A DNA stretch of 64,000 bases. It comes from Papilionanthe hookeriana x Papilionanthe teres (Eukaryota; Streptophyta; Magnoliopsida; Asparagales; Orchidaceae). The notes under the pieces were generated by a model. It worked only from the letters and a program-made list of their open reading frames with translations. It was not told the DNA's origin and did not search any database. Numbering within the stretch: the stretch's first letter is position 1; each line of letters starts with the position of its first letter. The stretch spans positions 75,909,306 through 75,973,305 of the forward strand of contig CM040426.1 in assembly GCA_022702705.1 (NCBI GenBank), in the 5' to 3' direction. Both the position numbers and the translations under genes were made by a program. Of this stretch, positions 45,001 to 52,024 are shown piece after piece.

Positions 45001-46068
45001 GACATATATCACAACCAATAGCATAATCTAAAGTTTGAAGATCACTCGACTCTCTTTAGGAGCGAACACCACCTTATAAATAGAATGTACTCTTCGACAA
45101 GTAGAGGAGAACGACAAATAGAGATCATCAACATTTTTCAATATCATTTTCAAAATTGGCTATAGAATAAAGACTAAATCACCAACCAGTAGGTTGAGTA
45201 CCAGAATGGAGTATTATTATCTTTGACCTCATAGATTATAATCTCTAAAACCTACCCCCCCCCCCCCCCCACACACACACACACCCACACACACAAACTT
45301 CAATGATCTTCCTCCTTGATACCTGCTTAATTGATTAAATTTTTGTATGAATGTCAGTGTTTATATATTATCGTTGCCAAATTTTTTTGTTCCATTACAT
45401 GTAAAAGGTTATTTAAAATATCAAAGTCCGAGACAAAAATAATTAACAAACTCAGAAAACTTAAAACCTACTTCAAGAATATGTTAAAAACTTCAATGAT
45501 TATAGAAATAAATAATTGAAGTGATGTGACATACAATGTTGCTCAGATAAAAGATTATTTTGGAGCAATTTTCACAATTAACTCTTAAGAAGGGAAGCAT
45601 TGTCATTTCATGAATATGAATAACATGAAAAGACTTACAAAAGCCAAAGGAATCCTGATGTGTGAAAGAGTTAAAAAACTATCGTGTTGACTGATCAACT
45701 TGTCTTCAAGATTTCCGATGAAAGGAGATTTTTTGCCCATACTCAAACTCAGTAATGTACATTCTACCAAAATCCACCCCATGAGTACTAAAGCAAGAGC
45801 GCTGTAGAAGACAGCTTCATATCTGTAAAAGCAAATATGTAAAAGAAATATGAAGAATAATTTCAACATATTAAAAAAGAAAAAATAAGAGGAAACAGAA
45901 TATCAAAGCCATGCAAAAGCAAGAAAGAAAAATTACAGCATTATAAATTGAGGAAAACAAAGTACCCGATTGATAAGAGGAGAAATGGAGGAGCAAAGCC
46001 TAAAAATATAGAAGTGAGGCGGGACAAGAGAGCAGGCTTAGAAAATAATGGGAGAATCATTGACAATC
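18410..46068 (-). CDS. PIGN: GPI ethanolamine phosphate transferase 1 (PIGN/MCD4), C-terminal part; complement(join(18410..18574,22864..22969,30643..30701,30799..30897,45639..45822,45966..46068))
   Basis: Six exons on the minus strand splice in frame, each with GT donor and AG acceptor, giving about 237 residues up to the stop at 18410-18412. The spliced protein shows LTSIFLGFAPPFLLLSIG, YEAVFYSALALVLMGWIL, IRIPLAF, FFGTGNFASIASFE, FLMAALLIFKLFIPFMLV, VPRLGCYFLVILFSDVMTIH and GSWMEIGNSISHFGIVSAQV. This is the multi-pass PigN domain that forms the C-terminal half of plant PIGN proteins. The enzyme adds ethanolamine phosphate to the first mannose of GPI precursors in the ER; its catalytic alkaline-phosphatase-like half would be encoded upstream (higher coordinates) and was not found. 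Introns are 4.3, 7.7, 14.7 kb and two short ones, packed with LINE, gypsy, copia and MITE insertions. No exon is damaged. Confidence 0.93.
18664..18884. mobile_element. Foldback MITE, ACCACCCAATTC family, copy 5
   Basis: TTTACAAATATACCATACAA at the left and CATAAGAATTGTGTGGTATA at the right are mirror images; the inner TTAACACCTAAA pairs with TTTAGGTGTTAGATA. It lies just inside the last PIGN intron. Confidence 0.7.
19451..19812. mobile_element. hAT-like MITE (AGGGGTGT family)
   Basis: Starts AGGGGTGTAGGTAAGC and ends TTAATTCCTTACTCCT. Its interior is rich in CTCGAGCTTGA-type words with an AT-rich core. The flanks CTAGCC and TAGCCC are similar, suggesting a target duplication. Confidence 0.65.
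20438..21121. repeat. Two tandem copies of a 342-bp unit
   Basis: GGATATCCTGATCAACAACT begins at 20438 and again at 20780; the two units are nearly identical throughout and share their end CTGACACCATACTATC. A third, diverged copy is at 21372-21690. I do not recognise the unit; its frames are broken and no family is evident. Confidence 0.9.
21372..21690. repeat. Diverged third copy of the 342-bp unit
   Basis: GGATATCTTTATCAACAATT, TGTCAGGGTTGGCACC and GACTTTGCAGTGTACA match the tandem units with many changes. The spacer 21122-21371 contains the palindrome-like GGAGTGGGCCCCACTCC. Confidence 0.8.
21705..22130 (-). mobile_element. RTE LINE fragment (end of RT to 3' part)
   Basis: Reverse-strand match to ~28350-28690 of the RTE LINE: minus blocks WLKWRNASGLLCDRK and LKEKHKIKCY parallel WLKWKNASGLLCEKN there, and CCAACCCTATCACGGATATA is shared with the relic at 59 kb. 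Stops are frequent. Confidence 0.72.
22131..22863. other. PIGN intron sequence without recognised feature
   Basis: AT-rich intron between the RTE fragment and the PIGN exon at 22864. The frame at 22578-22805 shows no family resemblance. Confidence 0.5.
22864..22969 (-). CDS. PIGN: PIGN exon (VPRLGCYFLVIL)
   Basis: 106 nt. Acceptor CTGCAG|A and donor CTG|GTAAAG. The first base completes ATA (Ile) with the previous exon; then CVFSALTKLLHVPRLGCYF and LVILFSDVMTIHFFFL. It fills the gap between FIPFMLV and VRNKGSW exactly, in phase. Confidence 0.93.
23281..23458. mobile_element. Foldback MITE, ACCACCCAATTC family, copy 6
   Basis: ATATATACCACTTAATTCTT, TTTACATATCTAACATCTTA and a CACTTTTTAAAAGTTAAAAT centre match the family; the right end CATGAATGTAAAT is shortened. 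Confidence 0.6.
23460..25840. other. AT-rich PIGN intron, nothing recognised
   Basis: Very AT-rich. A short hairpin AAAGGGGGA-tgctgg-TCCCCCTTT lies at about 24420-24446. Frames at 24397-24834 and 25186-25542 are open by chance and match no family I know. Confidence 0.5.
26086..26590 (+). pseudogene. RTE LINE endonuclease remnant
   Basis: IGTLTDKLIELVDTM, then ILCIHETK*VGE (the conserved QETKW block, with W changed to a stop), IINIISDYAH and EGDLNGHVG. This is an AP-endonuclease-type domain with stops. Confidence 0.8.
27600..28690 (+). pseudogene. RTE LINE reverse transcriptase remnant
   Basis: Blocks WERVIEHRLD, FIDLEKAYDKVSRDIL, GLHQRSTLSPIFFTFVMDAL, LFTDDILLVDKT and MECNLSSSSSS appear in RT order. 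The longest open piece is 27910-28368, which includes the Tyr/Ile run encoded by the AT repeat. Stops flank both sides. Confidence 0.88.
27935..28010. repeat. (AT)38 microsatellite inside LINE RT
   Basis: An uninterrupted AT dinucleotide run of 76 bp, between codons for IKDIY and RAVTFVRT. Intact relatives would have only a short ATATAT-like stretch here, so it looks like expansion in place. Confidence 0.95.
28952..30642. other. PIGN intron, nothing recognised
   Basis: AT-rich sequence between the LINE and the PIGN exon at 30643. No repeats or family motifs were recognised. Confidence 0.5.
30643..30701 (-). CDS. PIGN: PIGN exon (PFLMAALLIFKLF)
   Basis: 59 nt. Acceptor TTCCAG|CC and donor CAT|GTAAGT. 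It encodes PFLMAALLIFKLFIPFMLV and two bases of the next Ile codon. It is too short to stand out as an open frame; found by extending from the neighbouring exon. Confidence 0.93.
30799..30897 (-). CDS. PIGN: PIGN exon (FFGTGNFASIASFE)
   Basis: 99 nt, 33 codons. Acceptor CTGCAG|ATG and donor AGT|GTAAGC. The FFGTGNFASIASFEISSVY block is the most conserved segment of the PIGN C-terminal domain. Phase 0 at both ends. Confidence 0.95.
30898..32257. other. PIGN intron, nothing recognised
   Basis: AT-rich intron start after the exon 30799-30897. The frame at 31326-31646 is not similar to known proteins. Confidence 0.5.
32277..32348 (-). mobile_element. 72-bp RTE LINE 3'-tail insertion with 19-bp TSD
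   Basis: CAACAACAACAACAACAAC, AAGCCTTAATCCCACTAAG and TGGGGTCGGCTACATGAAT are the RTE 3' end in reverse. The direct repeat TTCTCTTTTCTTTAGACTA flanks it at 32258-32276 and 32349-32367 (slight border ambiguity). This is an extremely 5'-truncated LINE insertion made by target-primed reverse transcription. Confidence 0.88.
32395..32895. other. Unassigned, mildly coding-like segment
   Basis: Frames are open on both strands at 32425-32628 (plus) and 32334-32561 (minus, with FFECKKWEACTIGN). I recognise no family. It was continuous with 40468 onward before the gypsy element inserted, so it may belong to an older, interrupted repeat. Confidence 0.3.
32901..33768 (-). repeat. 3' LTR of gypsy (33-40 kb)
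   Basis: Direct repeat of 39628-40462; shared runs include TATTAATATTGAAATA, AGGACCAAAAGAAAAGAT and AAATAGCTCCTACAT. Opposing open frames within it are compositional artefacts. Confidence 0.85.
33769..34324 (-). other. Gypsy internal remnant left of nested copia
   Basis: Between the gypsy 3' LTR and the copia LTR. No clear protein motif was recognised; it belongs to the gypsy by position. Confidence 0.5.
34325..34989 (-). repeat. 3' LTR of nested copia
   Basis: TGTTGGGAATCCTCCAAACA at its plus-strand start recurs at 38615. It ends ...AAACTAACA, which on the minus strand is the LTR start TGTTAGTTTTGGG after the purine tract. Confidence 0.88.
35432..36330 (-). pseudogene. copia RT remnant
   Basis: LLYVDDMLVLGAN (~35690-35740) is the YVDD box. 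It is followed by MNDLAQIRQILRMTF, then KLSQAKYVEKILQRFNM and KPTSTFLGNHFKIS, standard copia RT C-terminal blocks. Stops and frameshifts occur. Confidence 0.87.
36403..37790 (-). pseudogene. copia protease-integrase remnant
   Basis: Protease SWIVDSSSFFH (~37735-37785; active-site DSG is changed to DSS), integrase core LKSDNWGKY, EGVRYEFTILRTPQQNGIVE (36829-37056) and the C-terminal SKLDSKSIKCTFIGYGSNEF (36403-36690). The PQQNG..E block holds the last catalytic Glu of the DDE core. Confidence 0.87.
37800..38610 (-). pseudogene. copia gag remnant with zinc knuckle
   Basis: NYGKKGHFMKNCKTPRK (~37870-37935) is a CCHC knuckle whose leading cysteine codons are mutated. Upstream sequence is decayed gag. 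Confidence 0.68.
38615..38970 (-). repeat. 5' LTR of nested copia, truncated
   Basis: Matches roughly the first 370 bp (plus view) of the left LTR up to CTCCAAGCCCG; the remaining part of the LTR is missing and gypsy sequence follows. Confidence 0.82.
38975..39627 (-). pseudogene. gypsy gag zinc-knuckle remnant
   Basis: The minus frame at ~39027-39075 reads CKCRRFGHME*EC, a gypsy CCHC knuckle with an internal stop. It lies next to the primer site and 5' LTR, as gag should. Confidence 0.6.
39628..40462 (-). repeat. 5' LTR of gypsy (33-40 kb)
   Basis: Direct repeat of 32901-33768, beginning TGATACTAGAACTAG on the plus strand beside the primer-binding site and ending ...CACTATCA before TSD GTGAG. 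Confidence 0.85.
40468..42011. other. PIGN intron, nothing recognised
   Basis: Continuation of the sequence interrupted by the gypsy element. The frames at 41353-41686 resemble no family I know. Confidence 0.45.
42012..42061. repeat. (AT)n microsatellite
   Basis: Uninterrupted AT run adjoining the 3' end of an L1-like fragment. A second, shorter run lies at 42453-42475. Confidence 0.93.
42066..42452 (-). mobile_element. L1-type LINE 3' fragment
   Basis: Similar over its length to 60181-60590: GTGTAAACCTGT, TTAAATTCCTGAG, GAGGGCCC-like and AAGGGCTAA blocks occur in the same order. On the minus strand it ends in TTTTAGCCCTTG before an AT run, the same arrangement as at 60 kb. It is 5' truncated. 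Confidence 0.72.
42632..42715. mobile_element. MITE fragment (family of 967-1202)
   Basis: AAAGTGACATAATGGTCTCA, TTCATTTTAGTCCAAAAG and TAATTTAGTCCAAG parallel the left half of the foldback MITE at 967. Confidence 0.55.
43258..43490. repeat. Degenerate tandem repeat, ~83-bp unit, three copies
   Basis: Unit starts near 43262, 43344 and 43428 with TTATCCCGTCAGCACAATGG, TTATCACATCAACACAACAA and TTCTCCCATCAATATAGCGG, followed in each by TTAG/TTAA, an A-rich stretch and TGAGGTGA/TGAGGAGA. Identity is moderate. Confidence 0.7.
44925..44990. mobile_element. MITE fragment (right half, family of 967-1202)
   Basis: ACTAAAATGACCCCATGTAA then GACTATTTTTGCACTTTACT matches the right half of the MITE at 967-1202. 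Confidence 0.62.
45257..45297. repeat. Poly(C) and (CA)n microsatellite
   Basis: A run of about 18 C followed by CA dinucleotides with one CCCA interruption. Confidence 0.92.
45639..45822 (-). CDS. PIGN: PIGN exon (YEAVFYSALALVLM)
   Basis: 184 nt. Acceptor TTACAG|A and donor TTT|GTAAGT. It encodes YEAVFYSALALVLMGWILVE, a variable hydrophilic loop (MGKKSPFIGNLEDK) and LSHIRIPLAF. It joins the next exon across a 14.7-kb intron as IRIPLAF|MILFNVAFF, as expected for the family. Confidence 0.93.
45966..46068 (-). CDS. PIGN: PIGN exon (LTSIFLGFAPPFLLLSIG)
   Basis: 103 nt. Acceptor CTGCAG|GA and donor ATCGG|GTACTT. It encodes LSMILPLFSKPALLSR then LTSIFLGFAPPFLLLSI; GG plus A of the next exon gives Gly. 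It requires one more base from an unseen upstream exon. Confidence 0.92.
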
Positions 46069-46370
46069 CTGCAGGAGAAAATTTAGCAGATTAAGAAATT
46101 TGCAAAAATTTAATAAAATCAATGAGAAAAAACAAAACCAAACAAGAAGAGTAACTAAGAAGTACCAAAATATAGCCATGGAAAGGAAAGCACAAAAGGA
46201 GATGCAGAAGAAAAACTATCACTTGTTAACAACAAAAGCATGAAGGGACCAGTTAAATTTAGGTGGTTACAACAATATGATTTAATAAGAGTTGACTTCT
46301 GCGAATGAACATCATGATAATGATGGACTGCGGATGCGACATCATGCAATAGCAGTTCAACACATCTAAG
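46069..46370. other. Presumed PIGN intron, nothing recognised
   Basis: Upstream of the first visible PIGN exon. I found no earlier PIGN exon here or in the rest of the window by eye. Confidence 0.45.
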
Positions 46371-46371
46371 A

Positions 46372-48203
46372 GTGCGTTTGGGAGGGTGATTCGCCTGCTT
46401 TTCGGTTTAAAAGGTACTTCAACACCCATTTGGGAGAGCACTTTTTGAGTGCTTTTCGGCGATGTGCGGCTTCGGAGTGAAAAAACCAGGAATGTGCCCT
46501 TAGCCATTTGGTCTGCGGTTATTACTCTGTTCTGGGTACAAAAGTACCAATGTACCCCACTACAATTCGGAAAATAACTCAAGGAGTCCCCAAAATACCC
46601 TTCTTCGGGCTCGTCTCCCTTCATTTTTTCTCGTAGTGGCTTTAGGGCATAAGCTTGATTCTTTGTCCCCTTTTCCCCTCCGTCGGTCTTCGTTGCTGCC
46701 GCCTCTCTCTTTATGTAGTATTCTTCTCCTTTATTTCTAGATTGTCTTATGTGGTGATGGTTCTATTCTCTCTCTTTTTTTTTTTTTTTTGGTTTTACCT
46801 TGTTTTTCCAGTTGAGATTCTCGATTTACCTGTTGGTGGTTTGGTGATATGGCGCTTGAGGTGATATGCGGCTTTCCCTATTGAGATTCTCAGTTCACCT
46901 ATAGGTGGTTCAGTGCTTGAGGGGGTATGCGGCTTTCCCTATTAAGTTTCTTGATTTACCTACTTGTATACCTTGTTGTTTTCCACGTTGAGCTTTTTGA
47001 TTTTTCTCTGTGTTGGTAGTTCGGTGGTTGAGGTAGTGCTGATGGGGCTTCCCGTTTGTCCTCTGTGTTGAGTTTTTCAGTTTTACTCTTTGTTGGTGAT
47101 TTGGTGCTTGAGGTTTCCCTCTCCGTTGATGGTTTGGTGCTTAAGCAAACCTTTATATATGTGATGTTAAAGATTAGAGTGTTATTTGGCCATAAGAAAA
47201 GTAATCCGAGTGCAGTTGATCTCCATTTGTTATGTTTTGAATTGTTATATATGCGTAAGATGCCAAGAAGTTAGCGTGAAGCCTGTGTTTTCTAGTAAAT
47301 GTTTATGGAAATTTTTCATGATTTAGAGCATTAAATTTTGCAAGCGGCGTTGGTAACAAAAAATTGGAAATTGCAATGCTTGTTTATCATAGTGGCTACT
47401 CTGATTCCTTTAAAGTGTTGTGATGGAAGATATTTAAGAGTTCTTAAAGATGACAGTCTCTTACAAGTAAATATTTACATGCACATCACACAATTGTTAT
47501 GCAAATATATATCTTGCATCCAAAATTTATATATATGTGATGTTTAAATTTTAACTGTTTGATATGTATGTATATATATGAATTACGTGATGGTGTTTTG
47601 GTTCTTGTTATTTATGTTGTGGTGGTGGTTTGGTACTTTTCTCTTGAAATTGAAGGGGTAGTGCCTTTGGGCTTCCCGGTTTTCTAGTCTATCATGATTC
47701 TTGTAGTTTGAAATATTTCATTGCCATTAAGGCCATATCTTGCATCCAAAGGAAAATTTACATGCACATCACACAATTCTTATGCATGACATATCTGGCT
47801 TCTAAAAATAATAAGTGGGCGTGGTTTTGGTTTAGGTTATGGCCGTCAAATTCACTTGTGAAACACCAAGGCACAACCTCTTGCATACAACTATAGGAAG
47901 TAAAGTTGCTTTAATGTTTTGCTAAACACTGAAAAATAGAGTGATACATTTGATTTTTGTGGTCCGGTGGTCTCTCTTGCCTATTGTTTGTGGGTGTGAG
48001 TGTGGCTTGGTTGTCTTTGTTAGCTGTGGTTGTGGTGCTAGTTTTGCAATAATCTCTGTTGGTAGAGGTTGACTCTAGTTTTTGTTGTGGTTTTACATTG
48101 ATGGATTTGAAGTGTGTGGCCTTGACACCTTTAATTTTTGAAATGTTATTTAGAGCAATAATAAAAAATAAAATAAAATAAACAAAGAGCTCAACCGAAC
48201 ACT
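46372..48203. mobile_element. Possible non-autonomous DNA element with internal minisatellite
   Basis: The left end GAGTGCGTTTGGGAGGG and right end CTCAACCGAACAC are weakly inverted, and each is bordered by TAA, the target duplication used by PIF/Harbinger-type elements. There is no transposase. The interior holds degenerate tandem repeats at 46806-47130 and two copies of ATTTACATGCACATCACACA (47471, 47757). The element call is tentative. Confidence 0.35.
46806..47130 (+). repeat. Degenerate minisatellite, ~60-85-bp units
   Basis: About five copies of a unit of the form GTTGAGATTCTCGATTTACC - TGTTGGTGGTTTGGTG - CTTGAGG - ATGCGGCTTTCCC, with length variation. Short open frames in it are artefacts. 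Confidence 0.68.
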
Positions 48204-48449
48204 AAATGTCACTTATATAATTTTCCCCAACCGTCTGAGAGATCGTCGGTCGTGACAGATTGGAAATCATGTAGAAGTGATTTAAGTTGTGTGGATCCTG
48301 GTTGGTAACTTCTAGGAGGATTAGGGCTAGTGCTATCAGAGCATTGTGGGCTAATTGTAGGAAGGTGGCCCATGAGATTAATGCGTCTTTGGTGTCGATT
48401 GTGGCCCGCGCATCTTTTACAGATAATAGTATGATTTGTTTTCCATCCT

Positions 48450-48932
48450 TATTGAATGTGTTGGTGTTTTTAAAGCCAGCTTGCTATGCTTTTCGGTTGA
48501 ATTGCCATGGTCTCCCTAGAGGAATGTGACATGTTTCCATTGGGACTACAACACACCACACTTGTTCTTATAGTTGGTTGTCGATGAAGAATTAGACTAA
48601 GCATTGTTGATCAACGCGAATCTCATTCCCTTTTTTGAGCAAGGCGAGAGAGTAGGATCGCGGATGCTTTTTGTTACTAAAATTAGCTTCTTAACTATTA
48701 GGGTGGAGACGACGTTTTCATAACTACCACCATCGATGATTAAACAAAACTTTTCCCTTTGAGGCGCATGTAGTACAAAAGATGCGTGAAAGGTCTCTTT
48801 CGGGTTCGAACTAGAGGACCCTCTGTACGACCAATAGTTCGCTTCGTCTCCGGGGAGGGGACAATGCTTCATCAAAACCATCCTCAGATTGGGCTTTCTC
48901 GACTTATTCGACTTCCTCAACAACGCCTTCAT
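48450..48932 (-). pseudogene. gypsy aspartic protease remnant
   Basis: KFCLIIDGGSYENVVSTLIV resembles the gypsy protease block IIDxGSxxNVVS, then a decayed KL. GRPWQFNRKA lies after a frameshift, corresponding to LLGRPWQFDR. Confidence 0.78.
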
Positions 48933-49099
48933 TTCGTGCAGGAATTATTCCGGAGGAACTTACTCTGTTGGGTTTCATGCCGCTCAGGGTGACTTTCACG
49001 AGTCCTGGTAGTGACTTGTCAGCCGTAGTCATGGTTTTGTTGGTAAGTGTGATTTGAGGTGATGGTTTATATGTCGAGTGCTAGCAGGAGTTTTGAGAT

Positions 49100-49990
49100 T
49101 TAGCTTGCTTCTGTTGTTCTACTTTTAATGCGAGAGTCTGAACGTTGTTTAGTGTCTAGTATGGCCGGAGTTGCACAATGTTGCTAATGGCGGGTTTTAA
49201 ACCCCCAAAATAACAGGTTAATGTGTGCTCCTCTTATTCGGCCAGGTTGTACTTATCTGTGGACGATTGAATTGTGCGGTGAATTCCTCAAACGACAAAT
49301 CACGCTGTTGTAGGTTGTGGAGTCGGAGGAACATGTCCTGGCGATAGTGGGGTGAAAAATATTTCTTTTACATTGCTTTCTTCAGTTTGGCCCACTAAGT
49401 GATCTTGTCATCCCCGTCGCAAGTTGTCCCATCATAGCGACGCGCTTTTCTTTAGTTTGATAGCGCCAAGCTTAACTCATTTGCTAGCGTGAACCTCCTT
49501 ATAATCAAAGATCTGCTCGATTGCTTGTAACTAGTCGATGAAGTCGTCAGAGTCCGTACTTCCGTCGAATTCCAACAAGTCTGTTTTGATGTTGAGATCC
49601 TGATGGGTGCTCCACGTGGGCTCCTCAGGTGGTATCCTATGATAGTGAATTGCAAATCGGCGTGGGCGATATTCGCGATTAAATGGATTTAGGTCGTCGT
49701 CGCGATCTCCTCTCCAACTCTCAATGTCACAATCGAGAGTAACGTCGCCATGTGTCCTATCGTCCATCTCGACCAATCATTATTGTAAGCAATGAATCTA
49801 TTGTCGAATTTCTTCCCTGATTGGGTTCGGTGCGTATCGACGTGGTGGAATGATTGGACGCATCTTGGTAAAGAGACGAGAGATAGAATGAGGAGAAGTC
49901 AAGAAGAGAAGGCAAAAAGGTGAAGGAAAGGAGGACAGGAAAAAAATTTTGGTGGATTGGGTGGGGGCGGATGCTAGGTAACCCTAAGGA
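49100..49990 (-). pseudogene. gypsy gag remnant
   Basis: DDDLNPFNREYRPRRF, then IKTDLLEFDGSTDSDDFID is the opening of plant chromovirus-like gag (...DLPxFxGxxxxxEFIDWL). It resembles the gag at 62.7-63.2 kb (DEDLNPF, RVDLSEFNGGTNPNDFID). Downstream frames are interrupted. Confidence 0.75.
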
Positions 49991-50024
49991 TGGGACTAGG
50001 GTTACGCTAGCTCTGATGCCAAAT

Positions 50025-50955
50025 GATCTGGAGTTAACCCAAACCATGACTCAAAAAACACAATTTTATTGTGGATTTTAAAGAAAGGACAATACAGACT
50101 CTTGGATGAGAAACAACACAAACATGTGACCATAAAATAAGAAGCAACTAATCAAAACAAATAAAAATAGGTACTAAAGAGGGAAGGAACAATCATGGAC
50201 GACATCGGTGGGTAGCTGAGACTCCGTCAGAAAGGTCGAGGAAGTGCCAGTGGCGGCTAGGAGGATATCAGAGCAGTGTCAGTGCTGGAGAGGTGACGGG
50301 GATGTGCTGCAGAAACAAAAGCTTGTTGGAATGGGCGCCAAGTGGGATTGTGGCGATTGTAGGGAAGGTTTGAAGGGTGTGGCAGGGGACGGGGAGGGCA
50401 CACGAACGAAAGGAAGCAACTAGAAGCAAGTTGGGTGGAATATGGAGGTGCTAACACTGACTGGGGAAGGCGCAGAGAAGGTCGGTAGAGTCCGGAGAGG
50501 AGTTGGGCAAGAAGGGAGGTACTCGCAGCCTGTTGGAGGGGGCATAAAAGTGGGTGGCAGCGATTGTAGAGTGTGGTAATCACTACCTCAAGTAAGGTAC
50601 AGTCAAAACATCACTCGGTGTCGGATACAACCCCTCGGGAGGGAAATGCCGTCGTGGCAAACATGAAACAAGAAATCACACAAAGTTGATTAGACCTAGG
50701 AAAATAAAACATGCATAAATAAAAGGGGAAGGGGTATCGATAAAGGCAAAGTCCTAAGAAGGAACGAGGTGAAAGAAGTGGAAGGGAGAAACGGCTAGCT
50801 CCAAGAGCTAGGGCACGAGAGAGAGGATTTGCGTGAATCGGGGACGATATGAGCGGGGAGGGCCGAGTGTGATGAGTGTGATAAAACGGGAATGGACCGG
50901 CCGATCCGGTGTAAAGGCTAGACCGACAAAATGAGGTGCTCAGCTCAACGAGAAA
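50025..50955 (-). repeat. 5' LTR of gypsy fragment
   Basis: Sequence to the right of the minus-strand primer site. It contains the AATTTTATTGTGGATTTTAA stretch seen at the same place in the other gypsy LTRs (TTTTATTAATATTGAAATA). The outer end is approximate and no partner LTR was found. Confidence 0.6.
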
Positions 50956-52020
50956 AGCAGCCTGTGTCAGTTTATTTTTTTATACAATATCAAATTGTGG
51001 TTTGTAATAATTTACACTTTTATGTAGAACAATATGTTGTGCCATATTTATGTGACATTTCAGTACTTATGATTTAATTCATTCCCAAACTACACATTTA
51101 CTCAGCACTAGTTACAACATTTTAATTATGAGTCATTTCATCATTTATAGAGAGTGAAACAAGCAACAATTCTAACTACAAAAGTTATCTTATTAATGGG
51201 TACTATCAGACAAAATTGTGTAAGACATCATGTTAGTTATCACCATTTGTGGGCGACAAGTGAGTTGGTGAGTTGCTCAGAACTCATTCAAGCAGAGAAT
51301 TCATACCATGTTTTAGATGTCAATAACAATTTATTGTGATTTGCTAGATGAATTGCAAGCAATTATGGTTTGCATAGATCATCCCGCTTTACACTCAGAG
51401 AAGTTCTAGCCATCACATTATATGTCACACAATGAGTCCACTAGTGTTGTATCCGAGAGAATCCAACACTCCACATAGATGATTAGCAGGTATTTTGATA
51501 TTGAGGTTAACTCTGGTAAAATTTTCAACCAACATTATGAAACTCATAGATCGTGCTTCTTTACATACACAAAGAGAGATCAATAGCGATATGAGATGCA
51601 TGTCGTTCTTCAATGTATCGATATTTCTATTTATTTTTGCATGAGTATTTTACAACAAAAAAATAATGATCTAATGGTTTTTTTTAAATGAGATTGTATC
51701 GAACAGTTGACGACACACATGTCAATTCATGTATTTGTAACGATGACAAGATTGCATATATGGAACGGTGTGAAGCTGCTACACATAATATCTTGGTAGT
51801 TTGTGATTTCAATGTTTTTTATATTCTTTATGGTTGGATGGTAAGGGAATGCTATGATAGTTGAATATCTATGCAACTCAACAACCTAAATTTAAATTTT
51901 TAATGTCTCCATCAGGTTAGTACATTCATTACTGTATATGAAATGTTTGATTTGAGGATATGTAGTAAAGATGTTATTATTCTGGGAAATATTATCTCAA
52001 CGATTCAGGAGTCATTGCAA
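50956..52020. other. AT-rich sequence, nothing recognised
   Basis: No TE motif or exon was recognised. The frames at 51154 and 51425 are short and unsupported. Confidence 0.45.
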
Positions 52021-52024
52021 GGAG

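Larger units (their letters stand above)
48210..50955 (-). mobile_element. Ty3/gypsy fragment: LTR, primer site, gag and protease
   Basis: The minus strand reads LTR (~50025-50955), primer site TTTGGCATCAGAGC (~50006-50022), gag (start region 49531-49776), protease (48597-48932) and the linker ILLGRPWQF-like CHIPLGRPWQFNRK (~48480-48530). RT and integrase are absent and there is no second LTR, so the element is truncated at its 3' side near 48.2 kb. Confidence 0.82.

Noticed and set aside
45331..45519. 62-residue Lys/Ile-rich frame after the poly(C)/CA tract
   Set aside because: AT-rich chance frame within the PIGN intron on the opposite strand.
46155..46349. Hydrophobic minus-strand frame considered as the upstream PIGN exon
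   Set aside because: Sequence does not match the expected segment and the phase into 46068 does not fit.
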